From RGIG8782 sp017475895 (GTDB lineage Bacteria; Pseudomonadota; Alphaproteobacteria; Rickettsiales; UBA1997): a stretch of 7,949 bases of DNA. Of the stretch, positions 1 to 6,077 are shown one piece after another. Both the position numbers and the translations under genes were made by a program. Numbering within the stretch: position 1 is the first letter of the stretch; each line of letters opens with the position of its first letter. Under the pieces are notes generated by a model. That model saw nothing but the letters and a program-made list of their open reading frames with translations. It searched no databases and was not told where the DNA came from. Location of the stretch: assembly GCA_947167315.1 (NCBI GenBank), contig CAMVHP010000043.1, positions 1 to 7,949 of the forward strand, read 5' to 3'.

Positions 1-44
1 CAGGAACGGCACTTCCTCAATCCGCAGGCTGTTTATGACGATAT
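1..44. other. Non-homologous left edge (probable chimeric junction)
   Basis: This stretch is about half G+C, clearly richer than the AT-rich remainder. Read in the RpoA frame it contains a TGA at 36-38 and encodes nothing like the RpoA N-terminal domain, while recognisable RpoA (residues AHEYST) starts abruptly at about position 45. Frame 1 is open from base 1 to a TAG at 64-66 (QERHFLNPQAVYDD...), so this may be coding sequence from another locus or organism. A chimeric assembly end is the simplest explanation; a genuine rearrangement breaking rpoA is less likely because rpoA is essential. Confidence 0.55.
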
Positions 45-869
45 GCACATGAATATAGCACTATAGATGGTGTAAGAGAAGATGTTGCTGATATAATAAT
101 GAACATAAAGTCTTTAATTATAAGCAAAGCAACACCGTCACCAGCTGTATTAAAATTAAAACTAAATAAAAAAGGTCCAGTTTATGCTAGAGATATAGTT
201 TTATCAAAAGATGTTGAGATTTTAAATCCTGATTTGATAATTTGTAATATTGAAAAGGATAACGTAAATCTTGATGTTGAGATGAACGTTGAATATGGTA
301 TGGGATATTCATTAACAGAGGATAAAGAAAAAGAAAACGACACAAGAGAAATTTCAGTAATCTATCTTGATGCTCTATATAACCCTGTTAAAAAGGTATC
401 TTTTACAGTTGAAAATGCCAGAATAGGACAACAAACTGACTATGATAAACTGATCTTAGAAGTTGAAACAAATGGAACAGTAAGTCCAGAGGATGCTGTT
501 GGCATAGCTGCAAAGATTCTACAAACACAGTTGGAAGTATTTGTAAAATTTGAAGTTGCTAAGGTAGAAAACACTAAGAGAAGTGATTTAAGTGACGATT
601 CATCTATTAATCCAGATTTGTGTAAAAAAATAGATGAAATGGAATTATCGGTTAGATCGTATAATTGCCTAGTTAACGAAGGTATTAAGTATATAGGTGA
701 TTTGGTTCAAAAAAGTGAAGTTGATATGTTAAAACTGCCAAATTTCGGTAGAAAATCATTGAATGAGTTAAAAGAAAACTTAAAAATTTTAGGTTTGGGT
801 TTTGACATGAAACTGGATAACTGGCCACCAGCAGGTCTGACTGAAACATCAAAAAAGAAGAAAGACTAG
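45..869 (+). CDS. rpoA: DNA-directed RNA polymerase alpha subunit, 5'-truncated
   Basis: RpoA dimerises to scaffold assembly of the core RNA polymerase, and its C-terminal domain binds UP elements and activators. Homology begins near 45 with AHEYST-IDGVRED, matching the family's HEYST-x-EGVQED segment. The ATG at 99 is an internal methionine, not the true start; about 60-70 N-terminal residues are missing. Numbering from that Met, residues 1-150 are the rest of the N-terminal domain (VENARIGQQTDYDKL, ETNGTVSPEDA). A variable linker follows, then the C-terminal domain from about 175. The DNA- and activator-contact residues are retained: VRSYNCL (R186, N189, C190) and NFGRKSL (G217, K219, S220), followed by the conserved NWPP. 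It ends in a Lys-rich tail at a TAG. The rplQ Shine-Dalgarno overlaps this stop, so the two are co-transcribed and probably translationally coupled. Confidence 0.95.
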   Translation, partial: AHEYSTIDGVREDVADIIMNIKSLIISKATPSPAVLKLKLNKKGPVYARDIVLSKDVEILNPDLIICNIEKDNVNLDVEMNVEYGMGYSLTEDKEKENDTREISVIYLDALYNPVKKVSFTVENARIGQQTDYDKLILEVETNGTVSPEDAVGIAAKILQTQLEVFVKFEVAKVENTKRSDLSDDSSINPDLCKKIDEMELSVRSYNCLVNEGIKYIGDLVQKSEVDMLKLPNFGRKSLNELKENLKILGLGFDMKLDNWPPAGLTETSKKKKD

Positions 870-878
870 GAGAGATAA

Positions 879-1232
879 ATGAGACACGGAATGAGACATA
901 GAAAGCTTAACAGGACAAGTGCCCACAGAAAAGCTTTACTTATGAATTTATCAAATGCTTTGATAAAAAATGAGAGAATTACTACAACTCTACCAAAGGC
1001 AAAGGAGTTAAAATCATTCGTTGAAAAAATGATTACTCTTGGTAAAAGAGGTGATTTAAACAGTAGAAGAATAGCTTTGGCTACCCTAAGGGAAGAAGAT
1101 ATTGTTTCTAAGTTGTTCAGCAGTATAGCTGATAAGTTTAAAAATAGAAGTGGTGGTTATACCAGAATAATGAAGTATGGGTTTAGATCCGGTGATAACG
1201 CACCTATGGCTATAATAGAATTTGTTGAATAG
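879..1232 (+). CDS. rplQ: 50S ribosomal protein L17
   Basis: L17 is a large-subunit protein near the peptide exit tunnel, normally encoded directly after rpoA. The 117-residue product opens with MRHGMRHRKLNRTSAHRKAL, the family signature. It continues with TTLPKAKELKSFVEKMITLGKRGD and ends GFRSGDNAPMAIIEFVE. The C-terminal tail is short compared with E. coli L17 (about 127 residues), as in alphaproteobacterial versions. The start is fixed by AGGAG at 868-872, which overlaps the rpoA TAG stop. The gap from rpoA is 9 bp and to rplS 8 bp, so the three genes form one transcription unit. Confidence 0.97.
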   Translation: MRHGMRHRKLNRTSAHRKALLMNLSNALIKNERITTTLPKAKELKSFVEKMITLGKRGDLNSRRIALATLREEDIVSKLFSSIADKFKNRSGGYTRIMKYGFRSGDNAPMAIIEFVE

Positions 1233-1240
1233 GAGTTGAT

Positions 1241-1645
1241 ATGACAAATATAGTTGAAGAATTTAATAAGAAACAAGTTCAAGAACTTAGTTCCAAGAAA
1301 GAATTTCCAGATTTTAGACCCGGTGATACGGTTAGGGTTAGCTACAGAATAGTTGAAGGTGATTCCAGCAGAATCCAAGTATTCGAGGGTGTTGTTATAG
1401 CAAAGGAAAAACAAAAAAGTGATTTTAACAGCACTTTAACAGTTAGAAAAATTAGCCATGGTGTTGGTGTTGAAAGAAAGTACCTTTTACATTCACCACT
1501 GTTGGAAAATGTTGAAATTGTTAAGAAAGGTGTTGTTAGACGAGGAAAGTTGTATTACTTAAGAAACCTAAGAGGTAAATCTGCTAGAATTAAAGGTAAA
1601 ATTGAAGGTAAAACTACTGATAGTGCAGAAAATAGTAATCAATAG
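1241..1645 (+). CDS. rplS: 50S ribosomal protein L19
   Basis: L19 sits at the interface of the 50S and 30S subunits. The 134-residue product carries the full L19 core: PDFRPGDTVRVSYRIVEG, FEGVVIAKE, TVRKISHGVGVER, SPLLENVEIVKKGVVRRGKL and YYLRNLRGKSARIK. After the usual end at GKSARI it has a hydrophilic tail of about 20 residues rich in Lys, Thr and Ser. AGGAG at 1231-1235, adjoining the rplQ stop, sets the ATG. rplS normally follows trmD in an rpsP-rimM-trmD-rplS cluster, so its place as third gene after rpoA-rplQ is an unusual arrangement. An intrinsic terminator follows about 25 bp after the TAG. Confidence 0.97.
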   Translation: MTNIVEEFNKKQVQELSSKKEFPDFRPGDTVRVSYRIVEGDSSRIQVFEGVVIAKEKQKSDFNSTLTVRKISHGVGVERKYLLHSPLLENVEIVKKGVVRRGKLYYLRNLRGKSARIKGKIEGKTTDSAENSNQ

Positions 1646-1668
1646 TTTATATTATAGCTAAAGGTTAT

Positions 1669-1698
1669 AAGCTGGTTGTATAATCAACCAGCTTTTTT
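1669..1698 (+). terminator. Rho-independent terminator of rpoA-rplQ-rplS
   Basis: The perfect stem AAGCTGGTTG / CAACCAGCTT (10 bp) closes a 6-nt loop and runs directly into T6 at 1693-1698. It lies 23 bp after the rplS stop and reads in the same direction. There is no matching U tract on the other strand, so it works rightward only. Confidence 0.93.
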
Positions 1699-1820
1699 AT
1701 TGTTTCAATTATTTGTTGTTTTTGTTTGTATAATAGTTATTTAGTATATTTCTACTATCTTCATATTCTTTAATTTGATCATCGTGGTTGAGTACAATTT
1801 ATTGAATTATATGAACTTTA
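1699..1820. other. Intergenic spacer, no gene seen
   Basis: This AT-rich spacer lies between the rplS terminator and the 3' end of the leftward tRNA-Ser. I see no open frame with a credible ribosome-binding site and no clear terminator for tRNA-Ser. Confidence 0.5.
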
Positions 1821-1910
1821 TGGCAGAGAGGAAGGGATTCGAACCCTCGATACCCTTGCGAGTATAACAGTTTTCGAGACTGTCCCAATCAACCACTCTG
1901 GCACCTCTCT
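1821..1910 (-). tRNA. tRNA-Ser (anticodon CGA)
   Basis: This is a type II tRNA of about 90 nt with the CCA encoded in the gene. The acceptor arms AGAGAGG (complement of 1904-1910) and CCTCTCT (complement of 1825-1831) pair fully, followed by discriminator G and CCA. The anticodon stem ACAGT/ACTGT encloses the loop CTCGAAA with anticodon CGA at 1874-1876. A long variable arm (TACTC-GCAAG-GGTA) identifies the serine class. The T arm is GAGGG-TTCGAAT-CCCTT. CGA reads only the UCG codon. Confidence 0.96.
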
Positions 1911-1923
1911 ATTTATAAAATAT

Positions 1924-1951
1924 AATATAAAGGTTTAATTTAAAATAACAA
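1924..1951 (-). promoter_or_regulatory. Probable promoter of tRNA-Ser
   Basis: On the minus strand, TTGTTA (complement of 1946-1951) and TATATT (complement of 1924-1929) are 16 bp apart. The -10 box ends 13 bp before the mature tRNA 5' end, a spacing that suits a short-leader tRNA transcript. The surrounding DNA is very AT-rich, so alternative -10 boxes exist nearby. Confidence 0.5.
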
Positions 1952-1997
1952 GAAAAAACTATAATTATAAAGAATAATACATCAATATTATTTTTTC

Positions 1998-2025
1998 TTG
2001 AAAAATAAAAAGGAATATATATAAT
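1998..2025 (+). promoter_or_regulatory. Promoter of tRNA-Cys
   Basis: TTGAAA (1998-2003) and a consensus TATAAT (2020-2025) are separated by 16 bp. The predicted transcription start falls about 5-6 nt before the tRNA 5' end at 2038. It is divergent from the tRNA-Ser promoter in the same 127-bp spacer. Confidence 0.65.
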
Positions 2026-2037
2026 ATAAATGAAAAT

Positions 2038-2112
2038 GGCCGGATAGCAAAGTGGTAATGCGAGAGTCTGCAAAACTTTCATGCGTCGGTTCGATTCCGT
2101 CTCCGGCCTCCA
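2038..2112 (+). tRNA. tRNA-Cys (anticodon GCA)
   Basis: The 75-nt cloverleaf includes an encoded CCA. Acceptor arms GGCCGGA (2038-2044) and TCCGGCC (2102-2108) pair perfectly. The discriminator is U, the identity base for cysteine tRNAs. The anticodon loop CTGCAAA places GCA at 2070-2072, and the T loop is TTCGATT. The 3' end lies only 20 bp from the stop of a convergent protein gene, with no terminator visible between them. Confidence 0.96.
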
Positions 2113-2132
2113 AATATTCAAGAACTGGTCAA

Positions 2133-3299
2133 CTAACTATCAAAATTTACTGATTTTTCCTCGCCGCAGGCATTCCATATCATGTTTATGATATCCGTTA
2201 AAATTGATTTCATGTCGAAATTGCTGGATTTAATTTCAATTTCTGGCAATATAAGTAAATCTCTATCAACAGCATTCGTAAGTTTTACATTATCTTGATT
2301 TTTGTAATATATTCTATAGCCATTGACATCTATTAGACTGATAAACATGTAAATTGGTAATTCAACATTTAAATTTTTTAATACATCATAAAAATATGAG
2401 CATTTTCTAATTAGGTAATCTTCGAAACCGTTTTTGTTTGCGTTTATAACGTCAACATTTTCAATGGTATTAAATGGATTTTCTATGTTTGAGAAAACTT
2501 TACTGGTGGTGGAGGCAAACTCCAATATACCATTTCTGTATAACTGACAGTAGCTACTTATGCCATTTTGATTTGTTTTATAACCTAAAATTCCGTCAAA
2601 GTTAATTCTCTGTATAGGGAATCCTAAAGTTATATTTTTGAAATTGAAAATTTTATCGTTAATCACCGAATGGTATGGTATAAAATTAATTAAAATTTTT
2701 GGTCTGTCACCGTCTATTGGTATAATTGAATCACCAGAATATATTCTACTAATTCTCTTTTTGTTTTCATTTTTGATGTTTTCAAATATATTTTCGGATT
2801 TTAGAAATATGTTTTTTAATTCATAGGCATCCAGTAGAATGTTTTTGTCTGATTTTCTTATATAAAATCTATTGTTTTTTTGAAAAGAAATCATATGCGG
2901 AAATAATGGACTTGCTTCTACTCTAACAATTATTATATACTTTCCATCATCCAACTTCAGATATTTTACTTTAAAGGAGTTTAACTTTGGTTCAGTTCCG
3001 CTGTAGACAATTTGTTCTATTCTATTAACTTCTTCTGCTATGTTGTTTGTTTCTATTCCACTTATGAAACTTGCTTGGTTATATTTATCATCACCAACAC
3101 CTATAATTAAATCACCACCACTGGAATTGGCAAATGCCGTTATATCTTTTAATAACTCTTTTTTACCATTATTGGTCCTACTGTAATTTTGAACTTTGTA
3201 ATCCAACAGTAAACCTTCAGCAACTTTATTGTCAACAAGAAACTCTATATCATTAATATTTATATCATCAAACTCCTTATCAATTACGTATTTAGCCAT
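2133..3299 (-). CDS. AlbA_2 (Schlafen-type) domain protein, function unknown
   Basis: The 388-residue product has an N-terminal AlbA_2 domain at about residues 25-165. The visible hallmarks are EGLLLDYK (28-35), KELLKDITAFANSSGGDLIIGVGDD (split here as KELLKDITAFANSS at 47-60 and GGDLIIGVGDD at 61-71) and RFYIRKSDKN (144-153) leading into an YELKNIF helix. These match the E-x-K, AFANS-GG-x-L-x-IGV and (F/Y)YxR motifs of the family often annotated as 'predicted transcriptional regulator' or 'ATP-binding protein', where the domain is thought to bind nucleic acid. Residues from about 170 to 388 are mixed alpha/beta and I do not recognise them. No ATPase motifs, signal peptide or membrane segment are visible. 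The ATG lies 7 bp after the murA stop without an obvious Shine-Dalgarno, suggesting translation coupled to murA. The domain call is firm; the biological role is unknown. Confidence 0.8.
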   Translation of the reverse strand: MAKYVIDKEFDDININDIEFLVDNKVAEGLLLDYKVQNYSRTNNGKKELLKDITAFANSSGGDLIIGVGDDKYNQASFISGIETNNIAEEVNRIEQIVYSGTEPKLNSFKVKYLKLDDGKYIIIVRVEASPLFPHMISFQKNNRFYIRKSDKNILLDAYELKNIFLKSENIFENIKNENKKRISRIYSGDSIIPIDGDRPKILINFIPYHSVINDKIFNFKNITLGFPIQRINFDGILGYKTNQNGISSYCQLYRNGILEFASTTSKVFSNIENPFNTIENVDVINANKNGFEDYLIRKCSYFYDVLKNLNVELPIYMFISLIDVNGYRIYYKNQDNVKLTNAVDRDLLILPEIEIKSSNFDMKSILTDIINMIWNACGEEKSVNFDS

Positions 3300-3306
3300 T
3301 ACATTA

Positions 3307-4584
3307 TTATTCGGTTATGATCTTTAAACTTGCTCCGCAGTTATTTAGTTTATCAACAAAATTTTCGTATCCCCTTTCTATATTATAGATTTTATCGATT
3401 ATAGTCTTGCCTTCTGCCTGTAATCCAGCCAAAACTAAAGCTATACCGGCTCTCAGATCTGAACTCGAAACGGACGATCCGGAATATCTTTCAATTCCAT
3501 TTATGGTGGCTACATTTCCGGAAACGGTTATATTTGCTGACAATCTATTCAATTCTGGAACATGCATAAACCTATTTTCAAAAATTGTTTCATTTATTGT
3601 GGATTTTCCTTTCACAACTCCCAATAAACTCATTATGGGAGCTTGGCAATCCGTAGGAAAATTTGGATAGAAATCTGTAACTATATCAATAGGTTTTAGT
3701 TTTTTATTCACATAAACCTGTACTCTATCGTTTTCAATCATATCAACACTGACACCAATTTTTCTTAAAATTTCTATTGGTTTTTCCAAAACAGCAAAAA
3801 AGTCAAGCCCATCAAGTGTCAATTTACCTTTTGTTATGGCCGCGGCCACCATATAGGTAAATGCTTCTATTCTATCACCTATTACCTTGTAGTCTGTGGA
3901 GTGCAGTTTTTCAACACCATCTATCTCTATTATATCTGTTCCAGCTCCTTTTATTTTTGCTCCGGCTGTTATTAAAAAGTTAGATAAATCAACTATTTCT
4001 GGTTCTTTTGCAACGTTACGTATGGTTGTCTTACCGTCCGCTAAAACTGCTGCCATGATGGTGTTGTGTGTGGCTCCAACTGACGGTAATCTTAGTGTTA
4101 CATCCGCTCCATGTAATTTCTTACCTATTGATTTTGCTATAACGTAGCCGTTTTCAATTTTTATATCAACTCCCATTTTTTCAAGGACACTTATGTATAT
4201 GTCACAGGGTCTTAAACCTATAGCGCAGCCACCGGGCATAGATACTTTTGCCTCTCCAAATCTTCCCAATAGAGAACCTAAAACCCAAAAGGATGCTCTC
4301 ATTTTACTAACTATTTCATAGGGTGCGGTATGATTTTCTATAACTTTTGTGTTGATGTTAAATACTTTTTTACCATTCACCGAATCTATTTTTATTTTAG
4401 CTCCCAAATGTGTGAGTAATTCTACAGCCGTTGTTATATCTGAAACTGATGGAATGTTGAATACTGTTGAGTCTCCGTCTATTAGTAATGTTGACATTAA
4501 TATTGGTAATGAGGCATTTTTGGCACCAGATATACGAACATTACCTTCAAGCGTTCTTCCTCCATCTACAACTAATTTATCCAT
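3307..4584 (-). CDS. murA: UDP-N-acetylglucosamine 1-carboxyvinyltransferase MurA
   Basis: MurA transfers enolpyruvate from PEP to UDP-GlcNAc, the first committed step of peptidoglycan synthesis in the cytoplasm, and is the fosfomycin target. The 425-residue length is normal (about 419 in E. coli). Catalytic and binding residues are in place: SGAKNAS with K22, SKMRAS with R96, the PEP-reactive Cys120 in MPGGCAIGLRP, FPTD with D312, DLRAG at 376-380 and IERGYE with R404. Keeping Cys rather than Asp at 120 predicts fosfomycin sensitivity at the enzyme level; that is inference. GGTAGGA (complement of 4588-4594) supports the ATG. It sits 32 bp downstream of infC and 7 bp upstream of the AlbA_2-domain gene, on the same strand, so the three are probably co-transcribed. 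Confidence 0.97.
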   Translation of the reverse strand: MDKLVVDGGRTLEGNVRISGAKNASLPILMSTLLIDGDSTVFNIPSVSDITTAVELLTHLGAKIKIDSVNGKKVFNINTKVIENHTAPYEIVSKMRASFWVLGSLLGRFGEAKVSMPGGCAIGLRPCDIYISVLEKMGVDIKIENGYVIAKSIGKKLHGADVTLRLPSVGATHNTIMAAVLADGKTTIRNVAKEPEIVDLSNFLITAGAKIKGAGTDIIEIDGVEKLHSTDYKVIGDRIEAFTYMVAAAITKGKLTLDGLDFFAVLEKPIEILRKIGVSVDMIENDRVQVYVNKKLKPIDIVTDFYPNFPTDCQAPIMSLLGVVKGKSTINETIFENRFMHVPELNRLSANITVSGNVATINGIERYSGSSVSSSDLRAGIALVLAGLQAEGKTIIDKIYNIERGYENFVDKLNNCGASLKIITE

Positions 4585-4616
4585 TTATCCTACCTACAAT
4601 GTGAACGTTAATAAAC

Positions 4617-5132
4617 TTACCTTTTTACTGTTGAACTTAAAACAAAAAATAATTTTTTCCCCTCGGTTTTTGGTTCCACATCTACCTTTGATACATCGCT
4701 TAATTCTTCTATTATTTGTTTGCTCATATCTTCAACTATATCGATGTGTGTTATTTCTCTACCCCTAAATTGAAATGAAAATCTTACTTTATTTCCCTGT
4801 TCAAAAAATTTTCTAGCCTGTCTCAACTTTATATCGTAATCACCTTTTGCTATATTTAATGATAGCTTTATTTCCTTTGTTTCTACCACTTTTTGTTTTT
4901 TCTTTGCTTCTGCTGCTTTTTTTTGAGCCTGATATCTTATTTTACCGTAATCTGTAATTTTACAAACTGGTGGTTCTGAATTTGGCGATATTTCCACCAG
5001 ATCTAATCCAGCTTCTCTTGCTAAACTCATAGCCTTAATCACTGGCATTATGCCCAGCATATCACCTTCGCTGTCAATCAATCTTATTTCCTTAGCTTTG
5101 ATTTGATCATTTATTCTTAGTTCGTTAGACAA
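4617..5132 (-). CDS. infC: Translation initiation factor IF-3
   Basis: IF-3 binds the 30S subunit, blocks premature 50S joining and checks the start codon and initiator tRNA. The 171-residue protein has the N domain (RINDQIKAKEIRLIDSEGDMLG, here at residues 6-27; AGLDLVEISPNSEPPVCKITDYGK at 41-64), a Lys-rich helical linker at about 66-85, and the C domain (KEIKLSLNIAKGDYDIKLRQ from 86; VRFSFQFRGREITHID at 116-131; VEPKTEGKKLFFVLS near the end). The call starts at TTG (complement of 5130-5132). The frame stays open upstream to a TAG at 5178-5180, and the residues just before TTG are basic (KQRNRN), so a non-ATG start further up is possible. No strong Shine-Dalgarno precedes TTG. The usual downstream rpmI-rplT genes are absent and murA follows instead. 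Confidence 0.95.
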   Translation of the reverse strand: MSNELRINDQIKAKEIRLIDSEGDMLGIMPVIKAMSLAREAGLDLVEISPNSEPPVCKITDYGKIRYQAQKKAAEAKKKQKVVETKEIKLSLNIAKGDYDIKLRQARKFFEQGNKVRFSFQFRGREITHIDIVEDMSKQIIEELSDVSKVDVEPKTEGKKLFFVLSSTVKR

Positions 5133-5150
5133 ATTTCTATTGCGTTGTTT

Positions 5151-5182
5151 ATAAAAAAGTAAGATAGCACAGCCGTGCTATC
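5151..5182 (-). promoter_or_regulatory. Hairpin plus U-rich tract in the infC leader (possible attenuator)
   Basis: On the minus strand a perfect 8-bp stem GATAGCAC / GTGCTATC closes a GGCT tetraloop (5163-5182) and is followed by TTACTTTTTTAT (5151-5162). It reads toward infC and ends about 18 nt before the TTG start. No minus-strand gene lies upstream for it to terminate, so it belongs to the infC 5' leader. It could be an attenuator, a 5' stabilising hairpin or a translational operator. The 4-nt gap before the U6 run makes it a weaker terminator than the others in the window. Confidence 0.55.
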
Positions 5183-5188
5183 GACTGT

Positions 5189-5216
5189 AGTGTAATTGCT
5201 GTTTTTTATTTTTCAA
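5189..5216 (-). promoter_or_regulatory. Candidate promoter of infC-murA operon
   Basis: On the minus strand, TTGAAA (complement of 5211-5216) and TACACT (complement of 5189-5194) are 16 bp apart. They match 5/6 and 4/6 consensus bases. Transcription would begin at the leader hairpin, placing that hairpin at the extreme 5' end of the mRNA. Other AT-rich hexamers in the region could serve instead. Confidence 0.35.
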
Positions 5217-5429
5217 TAGATATTAATTGGTCTACAAAATAACTGCTATTATTGTAATGATATTTCAAAAATATTTGTACTATAATTATAATTATGACTT
5301 GTTATATATTATCTTTGTTTCTTTATTTTCACTTCAAAATTTCCTTCAGTTTTTATTGAATATATGTTTGTTGTTTTTTTAAAAAAATATTTTATTATGG
5401 GGTCATATGAATAATTTTTAACTTTGAAT
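5217..5429. other. Divergent intergenic region upstream of the beta-barrel gene
   Basis: This very AT-rich spacer lies between the infC promoter region and the rightward beta-barrel gene. I see no RNA gene and no convincing protein gene. Several TATAAT-like boxes occur (for example near 5281) but none has a well-placed -35 that I would single out. Near its right end, GGGG at 5399-5402 precedes a 4-codon open frame MNNF (ATG at 5407, TAA at 5419-5421), discussed in the findings. Confidence 0.5.
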
Positions 5430-6002
5430 ATGAAGGAATATGCTTTATTTTTAATATCGTTTTTGATGTTAAGTATTGATGCTCACGCTATAATTCCCGT
5501 TGGTGCCTATTATGGTTTCAAGGGTGGTTTAACAATGCAGGACAAAGATATTAATAAAACAACCGGTGATACAACAAAAAATAAGGATAAAAACTATTTT
5601 TTGTCCGCTGATGTTGGTGTAAGACTGTTAAAATTTAGATTGGAGTTAGAATATACATTTAGACCAGATACAACCAAGGTTGCATCATTGATAAAAAAGG
5701 ATGATGTTGTGGCTCATAACATAATGGGAAATGTATATTACAACTTTCTAGAATTGCCGTTTTTTAAGTTTTATGTTAATGGTGGAATTGGTAACACTAA
5801 ATTTACTGGCTCTTCAAATATAGATAAAAGTAATAGTTTTACATGGTCTGCTGGTTTAGGTACAAATTTTTCTCTATTTAATGTAGTTAATCTTGACGTT
5901 GGTTATAGATATGTTGATATGGGTGAAGTAAAATTTAAAAGTGGTAAAAACATTGATAAACACGCACACGACATATATGCTGGTGTAAGATTTGGATTCT
6001 AG
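5430..6002 (+). CDS. Outer-membrane beta-barrel (porin-like) protein
   Basis: The 190-residue precursor starts MKEYALFLISFLMLSIDAHA: a short charged start, a hydrophobic core and a signal peptidase I site after A-H-A at residue 20. This predicts export and a mature protein of about 170 residues. The mature part alternates polar and hydrophobic residues in short strands separated by loops: GAYYGFKGGL, YFLSADVGVRLLKFRLELEY, VYYNF, FYVNGGIGNTKF, FTWSAGLGTNF, VNLDVGYRYVDMG and HDIYAGVRFGF. It ends in Phe, the usual signal for the outer-membrane assembly machinery. The pattern fits small 8-stranded barrels of the opacity/OmpA-like type, as in rickettsial surface antigens. I chose the ATG at 5430 over an in-frame TTG at 5424 because it gives a clean signal peptide. 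No strong Shine-Dalgarno is visible. The exact family and role (adhesin, porin or structural) are not determined. Confidence 0.85.
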   Translation: MKEYALFLISFLMLSIDAHAIIPVGAYYGFKGGLTMQDKDINKTTGDTTKNKDKNYFLSADVGVRLLKFRLELEYTFRPDTTKVASLIKKDDVVAHNIMGNVYYNFLELPFFKFYVNGGIGNTKFTGSSNIDKSNSFTWSAGLGTNFSLFNVVNLDVGYRYVDMGEVKFKSGKNIDKHAHDIYAGVRFGF

Positions 6003-6021
6003 TTTGCAGATTTAATGAAAC

Positions 6022-6062
6022 AAAAAAATAAAGGGAGTAATTTTTACTCCCTTTATTTTTTT
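6022..6062. terminator. Bidirectional intrinsic terminator
   Basis: A perfect 19-bp inverted repeat pairs 6022-6040 with 6044-6062 around a TTT loop. The GC-rich core is GGGAG/CTCCC. A7 on the left arm and T7 on the right arm give a U tract on both strands. It lies 19 bp after the beta-barrel stop and 15 bp after the stop of the convergent NuoF-like gene, so it ends both transcripts. Confidence 0.93.
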
Positions 6063-6077
6063 ATCTATGTTTTTTAA

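Noticed and set aside
1..60. TGA read as an amino acid (alternative code) to extend rpoA upstream
   Set aside because: Reading through the TGA at 36-38 yields residues unlike RpoA, and no other gene in the window contains an in-frame TGA, while TGG is used for Trp.
1909..2121. A leftward open frame overlapping tRNA-Cys and both tRNA promoters
   Set aside because: It is made of antisense tRNA sequence and AT-rich promoter DNA, giving a low-complexity Ile/Tyr/Phe-rich product.
1821..3299. A genomic island or defence locus inserted at the tRNA genes
   Set aside because: There is no integrase, no direct repeat of the tRNA 3' end and no composition shift; the AlbA_2 gene is joined to infC-murA instead.
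4349..4768. A 139-codon rightward open frame across the infC-murA junction
   Set aside because: It lies antisense to two well-supported genes, resembles no protein I know and has no ribosome-binding site; it arises from the coding pattern of the opposite strand.
5151..5216. An L20-type ribosomal-protein leader upstream of infC
   Set aside because: The leader is too short and simple, a single tetraloop hairpin, and rplT is not in this operon.
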